DNA of 64,000 nt from Tribonema minus (taxonomy: Eukaryota; Sar; Xanthophyceae; Tribonematales; Tribonemataceae), in assembly GCA_017506865.1 (NCBI GenBank), contig JAFCMP010000126.1, positions 1 to 64,000 on the forward strand, read 5' to 3'. Below are positions 56,623-64,000 of the stretch, piece by piece. Made by a program: the position numbers and the translations under genes. Below the pieces are notes generated by a model that was not told the origin of the DNA, searched no databases, and was given only the letters and a program-made list of their open reading frames with translations. The first letter of the stretch is position 1, and the number at the start of each line of letters is the position of its first letter.

Positions 56623-59270
56623 ATGACGCTGTTTCCTACGGCACGGCTGGCAATGCTGGCCTTCTGCGCGACAGGGCTAGCCGTCGCGACGGGCGCCCCA
56701 TCCTCATTTACCCTTGCGCAACTACAGGTGGGCTCTCTGTTTGGGTGTTTGTGTTGCCTAGTGGAAGGACTGCGGTGACCGCCAGAATGATGCTGCCAAC
56801 TAGTACTGCATGTAAGCTTTCGACTTCATCTAGCGGGGCTTTACTGCAAAGTCATCAACGTTGGGCGCCGAGAGCTCGTGTGCTCGAAGCCGTGTCACTA
56901 CCCGCACCACGACGACCGCTCGGTGCGTGGCTTGATGTTCTGCTGTCTTCAAAAACCAGATAGCAGCGGTCCGTGGAGTTCAGCGGTCAGTTTTGCTCGA
57001 GAGCCAGCGAGACCTGCTCCATTATCCGGGCACGTAGCCCGAAGGTGGTGGACTTGGTGTTGAACCACCTGCTGTGAGCCCCGCACGTAGATGCTCTCTG
57101 TCTTGAGACATGCTTGTATTCATGAAACTGGTGCTAGTTGCGTATGTCTTGTTCAAATTGAAAGAAAACTCTACCTGTACTTGAAGCATGCAATGGAATG
57201 GTCTGATGAGCGATGGGTGTTGCATCACAAAAGTAGTTTCTCTGAAAAACCTCATGTGGCTGCACAGAATTAGAAATTGTGAGTATATGAGGTAGCAGAC
57301 CTCGCGTATGGAACTTTTATGCATCACTTGTGCCATTCAGGAACCTGCAGTGCATGACTGTACATTCAGGATTTTTTTCCATCTCATCGAGTCAACAATG
57401 CAAGTGTTGATCTAGACTTGCTGCTGACGCTCGGCCCTGGCCGCTTTTCTCCACATGCAGAATCCTGATGAACAAACACTGCAGGAGCTGGCTGTTGCCA
57501 TTGAGACCATTGGCCTGTTGAGCATCACCGACTGGGAGGCACACACACCAAGTGGCACAACCACAGCGCCACCCTTCTATGGGGCACTGAGCGACTACGT
57601 TGCCTGTGCGCGCGGTCCCATGCTCAACTCTGCCTCCAGCAACACGCTGCGCCGCATTGAGATGGAGGACGGCACTGCACGCCACACCGTTGCCACTGCC
57701 ACCGTGGGAGGCACCCTAATGCCATTGCCTGAGGAGGTCACAGTTGCCTGCCCCAAATTTGCCGCTGCCTCCAGTGACCTGCGTGAAGCTGTGGATGCTG
57801 TTGGCCTTGCCTACACCCAGGTGCGCCTGCAAGTTTTGAAGTTCATGTTTGAAAGTGGACGTGTGCATAGCTGTTGAAGTTCCTGTGACAAACGCCATAT
57901 AGTGCATGCCTGCTTCAGAAGTGGTAGTGTCCCAAGCCATCAACGGCATGTATCACTCTCTGGAGTGCTCAAGCAGCTGTAATCTTTGGTACACGCAACA
58001 GTGATGTTCAAAGCGTGTTTGAGGATCCAGTATTTTCAAATCTTTGTGACAAGACCTTGACCCTTCTTGTAGCAAGCGCGATGTTGGTTATCTGGGCTGT
58101 TTTGCACCCAAATTGCAAAGTACTTCAGAAGTAGTAGTTTTTGATACTCATACACCTTTGCTGTGGTCAAAGTACCCGTCTGCTTGCACAGCAGTGTCCT
58201 GTATTATCAAAACCCATTTCTACACACTATCCTGTCACTTTCGAGTCATCCTGAGTCATGCCAATAGATGCTGTATTCTAGCAATGTCACGCACTGCTGC
58301 TTTGTATACTGTTGCCACATTCCTCAAGAGACCATAGGCTCACACAGCACCGTTACATTGCAATGCTTCTTTGATGACTACACGGCAGGTCCTGGACACG
58401 CTGGTGTACAACGGCTCACCGCCCAGCGCCGCCAGTTCGTTTGTGACTGCTGCTCAGCAAGCAGAAAGCCTGGAGCACTTCCATATGTTCGTGCAAGAGG
58501 AAAACACCGCCAGCCGCCACAATTCCGCCATGCTGCCACTGCACACTGACATCGGCCTCTTCCTCGTCATGACGGTTGCGGAGTACATCGACCTGCCAAC
58601 AGGGGATCGCCTTGCCGGCAGCTACCGCCTGCACGGCTCCGGCCTCGTTGTGGAGCATGCCCCCGGCCAGCGGGCAGCACCCGCCCTGCCTGAGGGCGCT
58701 CTGGTCATCATGCACGGCGAAGCAGCAACACGCTGGATGGAGGCCGGTGCCGTTAAGCCCAAGGCGCCCCTCCATGAGGTAGTGTCGTTAGACATCTCTG
58801 GTGCGGCACGCGCATGGTTCGGCCGCATGTACTTCCCGCTAGCCGACGCCAAGCTACACCTGCAGGACGGCGAGCTGCTTGATGATGCTATTCACAACGC
58901 AGTCGACGCCGGCGGCCTGACCTTTGGCGCGTATCACCAGCACGCGTCCGAGGCCTTCCGCAGGGGTCTGGGGCACAGCGCTTCTGCGGCCGGCTGCTCC
59001 CCTAGCGCCGTCAGCCGTCACCTCGGTGCCGCCAGGGAGCTGGCAGACGCCGCATCATGCAAGGCAGCTGGCAAGTTCTTTTGCTGGATGTCCTGCCAAG
59101 CCATTCCTAAGAAAGCCAGGTGCGCGTGGAGTAAGATGCGGTGCCGTAACCCAAAGAACGGCAAGTTCTGGCCAGCGAATTACATTGACAAGAAGACCAA
59201 GAAGCCTGGGCACTGCTATGACTGCATAGTTCAGTGCCCAAAGCCCGGCGGGGGCTGGTCTGGCGTCTGA
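56623..59270 (+). CDS. Secreted 2OG-Fe(II) oxygenase-like protein ending at the Cys domain
   Basis: Three phase-0 exons: 56623-56727 (MTLFPTARLAMLAFCATGLA signal peptide, ending SFTLAQLQ), 57461-57820 and 58389-59270; 448 residues. The oxygenase-like domain shows MLPLHTDIGLFLVM (H-x-D), APLHEV with the distal His, and ARAWFGRMYF with the Arg. The eight-cysteine domain (FFCWMSCQAIP, CRNPKNGKFWPANY, HCYDCIVQC) is followed only by PKPGGGWSGV and the stop, so there is no transporter and no KPTR tail. It is the shortest of the three paralogues and would be freely secreted. Intron positions equal those of the minus-strand neighbour and differ from the copper-transporter fusion, which lacks intron 2 and has an intron before V-M-N-G-E instead. 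Confidence 0.83.
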
Positions 59271-60180
59271 GGCAATGTGCATGTAAGGCAGTCTGACATG
59301 TAGACAGTGCTCAACCACAGCTGATGTCAGCAGTCTGAGTAATGCCCCTATGGTGCAACAGATCAGGTCATTGCATACGGGTGACTGCATCAGCCAAGGT
59401 ACGCACTTCAGTTGCATCGTTGAATAAAGTCTGCACACAAGTGACTGCATGGGCACCCTTTCTGTAAATGGTTGTAGTCCCCTGCAAGACTGCCAATGCA
59501 TGGTGTCAGTTGCAATTGTACACTGTGTTGTTCCCACGTTCAGCACACTGCACCTTGAGCCTGCATGTTGCTTAAGCGATTGGCACACTGCAGGGTACAC
59601 TGGTCGTCTCCATGTAGTCACAACTCACACACTGCATGATCGTTTAGATGCATGGAAGGACTTGAGGTGATGCATCTCATGTTGCCTCATGCAATGTGGC
59701 AGGTGTACTGCTTGCGGTGCGTGTTGACTGGTTGCACTGCAGAGCAGACCAAAAGCAGCGTGACGAAGAGTGCAGCAACAGAACTTACACTAGCTGGAGC
59801 ACCTGTTTTCATTATGAGGGCATGTACGCGACCTTTGGAGTCAAAGAGCAGTAAAGTATCCTTGCCAGAGCAAATGTCTCAACCCCCCAAAGCTTTTATA
59901 ACTGCCGTAACCGTTCAGCGTGCAAATGGCAATGAGCATGTAAATCCCATATGCTCTAACAGCTGGGAATCTCATCAATGTCCATTCCATTGGTATTGGT
60001 ACTGTTTGGTCATGTAAACCGCCCCGGATCTGAGATCCGATGACACAGCGTACTGATTGCTGCGGCAGAGCATTGTACTTTTATTATATTCCACTTGTGG
60101 CTGTGGAAATGCCATGTTGTAGGTGTGTCGCCTTGTTTTCACTCTTGGATGTAGCATGCAAAGCTTGCACGCCACACCCC
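59271..60180. other. No recognisable gene
   Basis: 3' flank of the oxygenase-like gene. Short ORFs only; AATAAA at 59424 could serve as a polyadenylation signal. Confidence 0.45.
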
Positions 60181-60836
60181 GCCCCCCACATCACCCCCAA
60201 CAAAGCACCCGCAAGCGACTGTCCCCCACATACTAGCAGGGATACCAAAGCAAGCTACAAGACTCTGCCCCCACAGACAGACCCGTCTTAGGGCCACCCA
60301 GCTCCACGCAGACTCCATCTCAAAGTTTTCAAGCAGGCCAAGGTCACCATAATGGGCCCTGAAGTGGAGATTGTGGCTATCTACGTGAACCCCGATATCA
60401 TAAAGATAAGCAGAGGGAGTCACTGGGCGCCAGGCGCTGACGCTAGAAAGAAAGGCTATATAACTAAGCAAAGCATTGCCTCCTTGATGAGCGAGACGGT
60501 GGTTCACCGGGCCCCCCATATCACCCCCAACAAAGCATCCGCAAGCGACTGTCCCCCACACACTAGCAGGGACACCAAACAAAGCTGCAAGACTCTCCCC
60601 CCACAGACAGACCCTTCTTAGGGCCACCCAGCTCCACGCAGACTCCATCTCAAAGTTTTCATGCAGGCCAAGGTCACCTTAACGGGCCCTGAACTGGAGA
60701 TTGTGGCTATCTACGTGGACCCCGATATCATAGAGATAAGCAGAGAGAGTCACTGGGCGCCAGGCGCTGACGCTAGAGAGAAAGGCTATATAACTAAGTA
60801 AAGCATCGCCTCCTTGATGAGCGAGGTCACGGCTCA
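60181..60836. repeat. Tandem duplication, two copies of about 330 bp
   Basis: 60181-60510 and 60511-60836 align end to end (both start GCCCCCCA, share CAAGCGACTGTCCCCCACA and CCACGCAGACTCCATCTC, and end GCTATATAACTAAG followed by CCTCCTTGATGAGCGAG). Identity is high by eye. Because 330 is divisible by three, a minus-strand frame stays open across the repeat (LSYIAFLSSVSAWRPVT, YLYDIGVHVDSHNL). It may be a duplicated exon, a gene fragment or part of a mobile element; no family is recognised. Confidence 0.85.
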
Positions 60837-61278
60837 CCGCAGGCTGCAAGCCCGACAAGATATTGCCACTTACCGCTGCGAGCAAATTGTGGTTGGTGCC
60901 TTGGCGTGCAGCCGAATCCGCTTGCTCTCCAAGCACGCCAAGCCGCTGCCTGTCCCTCCTCCGCACGCCAGCCAGGGCTTCCGAGACACCACCACACGTT
61001 TGAAGTTTTCTCGAAGGGGCTACGCACGCTGACATCACCTGAGGGCCGCTGGTGCTAGCCCTGCAGCCCAGCCCACCCACCAAACCAGCCGCATTCGCTG
61101 CCACGCCTCTCGGCGTTAACGAGCTTGTTTTACATAGTAGTAATGCACTGATGCCACTGCTCATTGCTCCAGTCAAAACTACCATGCCTTGAAGAGGCTC
61201 TGAGACCGAAGACAGAGAATGTGCCAAGCCATACTACGCAAGCAAGGCATCGCACGAGTCACTTGGTGCATGTGACGG

Positions 61279-62795
61279 CATGTACTTTTTATGCGCAGAC
61301 TAGGCTGCTGCGTTGACGCAAGCTTTTCGATTGCATAGGCAACCCGGCCTCCCTTGGGCCTTTATAAATACAAGTCCATACGTACTTTTTATTAATTCTC
61401 GCTCAGGGCGCGAAAAAGCCCAGATGATTGGCATCTAGCTGTAAGGAATCTACATGTCGTATGACAGTCTGAAAGTGTCGCAACGACAACCACTCAAACG
61501 CCGCCGCCGCCAAATGGCATCTCGGGGTCCTCCCCTACGTCCTCCTCCATGTGCCCCCCCCCCCTGGATTCTGCCATGTGTGTCATGACACGGCCAGAGT
61601 ACGCCATGTGGAGCGCTGCCGACAGTGCCGAGCGTAAGCGCGCCAGGGCGATGCCCTTGAGAGCTTTAGGGCGCGCTCCTCCGGGCACTGACATCCTGCT
61701 GGCATACTCCGTCGCCACAGCCTCCAGCAGCTTCCGCCCCTGCTCCCCGATGCTGCCAAATGACCCTATTGCCAATGTGGCAAGTTTGTAGCAATTCTGA
61801 TCATAATGACCAGAATAGTGGGTAGTCTTGGCGGCCTCTTGGTCGCGGCAGCATCGCTCGGGGTCTGCTGCAGTCTTCGCCGCCCGCGACGCCACCTGTG
61901 CCTCGAAGCAGGTAACGTCCACCATGAGCGGTAGGTGGCGTGTCGGGTCGTCGTAGCCGGTCACCGGGAAGGCGTCGGCAGGCAGCACGATGTCCATCCT
62001 GCGACTCCCCGGCGGCCCGGCGGACCCCAGAAACGGCGTGTAGTCCTCGTCCACCAGTCCCGTTTTGAGGTATTGCCGCAGGAGGCGCTGCGTGGCCCTC
62101 TTGACGCTATTGTGGACAATGGTGTCGTGCGCCTTGACGCGTGGCGCTTGACACAGCCGTGCATGCAGGGTGCCGCCCGGCGACTTCCCGCACAGCTTGC
62201 AGCCTGCCGTCTGCTCCTCTACTCCGATGGCGCGTTTGACGGCCAGCTGCCAGGATAGGCCATCGAACGAAGCCGTTGTGGAGTACATGGGCTCGTTGAG
62301 GAATGCCATGCCGATCGAGTGCATGTGGCGCTGCGACCGGAATCGAGCAAGTGCTTGCGTGCGTTGCGTGCCCTGCGGCAGCTGTTGCAGGTCCGCCTCC
62401 ACCTTATCTGCAAGCTCGGTAGCGACGGCATCTGCAAGCGCACTCTGATTGGGGCGCTTCAGGCTACACTGCAACTGCAGAGCACTGGCGTCAAGTACGC
62501 AAGCAGCATCCGCACCAGTGCCACCACCTGCTGTCGGCCGCAGCGGCGGCTGCTGCGTAGGTGGTTGCTGCTGCAGTGGCGTTAGCGCTGGTGGTCCATA
62601 CGTACTTTTTATTAATTCTCGCTCAGGGCGCGAAAAAGCCCAGATGATTGTCTAACTTGATGCTGCTGTAAGGAATCTACATGTCATTATGACAGTCTGA
62701 AAGTGTCGCAACGACAACAACTCAAACGCCGCCGCCGCCAAATGGCATCTCGGGGTCCTCCCCTACGTCCTCCTCCATGTGCCCCCCCCATGTAC
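61279..62795 (-). mobile_element. Nested stack of LINE copies and a small retro-unit
   Basis: Reading the junctions, an older LINE (62606-62788) is flanked by CATGTAC at 61279-61285 and 62789-62795. The 93-base retro-unit (61293-61385) then entered its tail, leaving GTACTTTTTAT at 61282-61292 and 62602-62612. A younger LINE (61386-62593) next entered at the new GTAC, leaving GTCCATACGTAC at 61374-61385 and 62594-62605. Each step is supported by its own target-site duplication. The older LINE itself sits at the GTAC end of a still older tail (62796-62850). Confidence 0.85.
61386..62593 (-). mobile_element. Young 5'-truncated LINE with an intact C-terminal ORF
   Basis: Minus-strand copy, open from 62474 to 61494 (326 codons) and nearly identical to the end of the 27-30 kb copy. 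The CCHC finger (CKLCGKSPGGTLHARLC) and endonuclease acidic residues (RRMDIV, LMVDVT) are present; the reverse transcriptase is missing. Tail ends TAATAAAAAGTAC. Truncated at CCACCAGCGCTAACGCC. It cannot move alone. Confidence 0.9.
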
Positions 62796-62956
62796 TTTTC
62801 ATTATTTCTCCCTCAGGGCGCAAATTCCCGACCTGAAGGGCAATAAATGACTATCAAGTACCTGCGCAGACTAGGCTGCTGCGTTGACGCAAGCTTTTCG
62901 ATTGCATAGGCAACCCGGCCTCCCTTGGGCCTTTATAAATACAAGTCCATACGTAC
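62796..62956 (-). mobile_element. Diverged LINE tail followed by a second copy of the 93-base retro-unit
   Basis: 62796-62850 is a diverged tail (TTTTCATTATTTCTCCCTC then AGGGCGCAAATTC). The retro-unit at 62864-62956 begins GCGCAGACTAGGC and ends CCATACGTAC. It has GTACCT on both sides (62858-62863 and 62953-62958), consistent with target-site duplication. Confidence 0.75.
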
Positions 62957-63049
62957 CTGCCTGATCGCTTGAGTGCAGTGCACCAGCACACATGCGGACA
63001 TGCATGCAACAGTGCAACATTTCCTGAGTTGACACGGCAATGTATGTAC
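62957..63049. other. Short unique spacer
   Basis: About 90 bases between the retro-unit and the last LINE copy; ends in GTATGTAC, the target of that copy. Confidence 0.6.
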
Positions 63050-64000
63050 TTTTTATTAATTCTCGCTCAGGGCGCGAAAAAGCCCAGATGATTGTCTAAC
63101 TTCATGCTGCTGTAAGGAATCTACATGTCGTATGACAGTTTGAAAGTGTCGCAACGACAACAACTCAAACGCCGCCGCCGCCAAATGGCATCTCGGGGTC
63201 CTCCCCTACGTCCTCCTCCATGTGCCCCCCCCCCTGGATTCTGCCATGTGTGTCATGACACGGCCAGAGTACGCCATGTGGAGCGCTGCCGACAGTGCCG
63301 AGCGTAAGCGCGCCAGGGCGATGCCCTTGAGAGCTTTAGGGCGCGCTCCTCCGGGCACTGACATCCTGCTGGCATACTCCGTCGCCACAGCCTCCAGCAG
63401 CTTCCGCCCCTGCTCCCCGATGCTGCCAAATGACCCAATTGCCAAAGTGGCAAGTTTGTAGCAATTCTGATCATAATGACCAGAATAGTGAGTAGTCTTG
63501 GCGGCCTCTTGGTCGCGGCAGCATCGCTCGGGTCTGCTGCAGTCTTCGCCGCCCGCGACGCCACCTGTGCCTCGAAGCAGGTAACGTCCACCATGAGCGG
63601 TAGGTGGCGTGTCGGGTCGTCGTAGCCGGTCACCGGGAAGGCGTCGGCAGGCAGTACGATGTCCATCCTGCGACTCCCCGGCGGCCCGGCGGACCCCAGA
63701 AACGGCGTGTAGTCCTCGTCCACCAGTCCCGTTTTGAGGTATTGCCGCAGGATGCGCTGCGTGGCCCTCTTGACGCTATTGTGGACGATGGTGTCGTGCG
63801 CCTTGACGCGTGGCGCTTGACACAGCCGTGCATGCAGGGTGCCGCCCGGCGACTTCCTGCACAGCTTGCAGCCTGCCGTCTGCTCCTCTACTCCGATGGC
63901 GCGTTTGACGGCCAGCTGCCAGGATAGGCCATCGAACGAAGCCGTTGTGGAGTACATGGGCTCGTTGAGGAATGCCATGCCGATCGAGTGCATGTGGCGC
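63050..64000 (-). mobile_element. LINE copy running off the window end, frameshifted
   Basis: Minus-strand copy starting after GTAC at 63046-63049, nearly identical to the 61-62 kb copy. The endonuclease region is present. One G is missing near 63530 (CTCGGGTCTG instead of CTCGGGGTCTG), which shifts the frame after AADP. The 5' side and its duplication lie beyond the window. Confidence 0.9.

Noticed and set aside
61549-62655. Plus-strand ORFs across the 61-62 kb LINE
   Set aside because: Antisense shadows of the LINE endonuclease frame.
1-64000. CRISPR array, bacterial operon, ribosome binding site or prophage features
   Set aside because: The sequence is eukaryotic (telomere, spliceosomal introns, LINEs); no direct-repeat/spacer array was seen.

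Overview
This is the left end of a eukaryotic chromosome. Bases 1-541 are about 90 copies of CCCTAA (TTAGGG read outward), followed by about 63 kb of repeat-rich subtelomere and genes. Genes carry introns with GT/AG borders (often GTGAGT ... YAG), so the single-frame ORFs are mostly exons. A stramenopile alga (brown or yellow-green algal relative) fits best. The reasons are the TTAGGG telomere, an ankyrin-repeat-type gene whose N-terminal GLGQWRFLAAVN motif resembles families common in brown algae, and secreted proteins with long KPTRKPT tails. This assignment is an inference; a green alga is the main alternative.

Layout. 0-5 kb: telomere, interstitial telomeric motifs and an old LINE tail, otherwise no clear genes. 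5-7.6 kb: a possible membrane-protein exon and a cluster of inverted CGATATAAGAGCGGT motifs. 8.1-14.6 kb (minus): a calpain-type cysteine protease in at least seven recognisable exons, with the catalytic Cys, His and Asn in separate exons. 15.2-17 kb: tail of a second retroelement-like unit, then a minisatellite of about 61 bp x 13. 17.4-25 kb (plus): one very long unrecognised gene, 14 phase-compatible exons and about 1,680 codons, with one in-frame stop and two frameshifts. 25.9-27.2 kb (minus): a frameshifted ankyrin-type gene. 27.2-30.1 kb: a 5'-truncated LINE with reverse transcriptase and a restriction-like endonuclease, flanked by a 14-bp target-site duplication. 30-41 kb: perfect palindromes, a small secreted Cys-rich protein, and a glutathione S-transferase remnant. 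40.8-41.9 kb: a large inverted repeat carrying one intact and one decayed copy of an unknown ORF.

44-59.3 kb holds the most interesting genes: three paralogues of a secreted 2-oxoglutarate/Fe(II)-oxygenase-like protein followed by an eight-cysteine domain. One ends in a complete three-helix Ctr copper-transporter domain, one in a KPTRKPT tail, and one ends at the cysteine domain. The second and third are divergently arranged about 230 bp apart. 60-64 kb is a stack of nested LINE copies and smaller retro-units.

Every LINE 3' junction in the window ends at GTAC, and newer copies insert at the GTAC that ends older copies, which builds tandem nests. Several host genes show single-base frameshifts, so either subtelomeric decay or assembly indels must be considered throughout.
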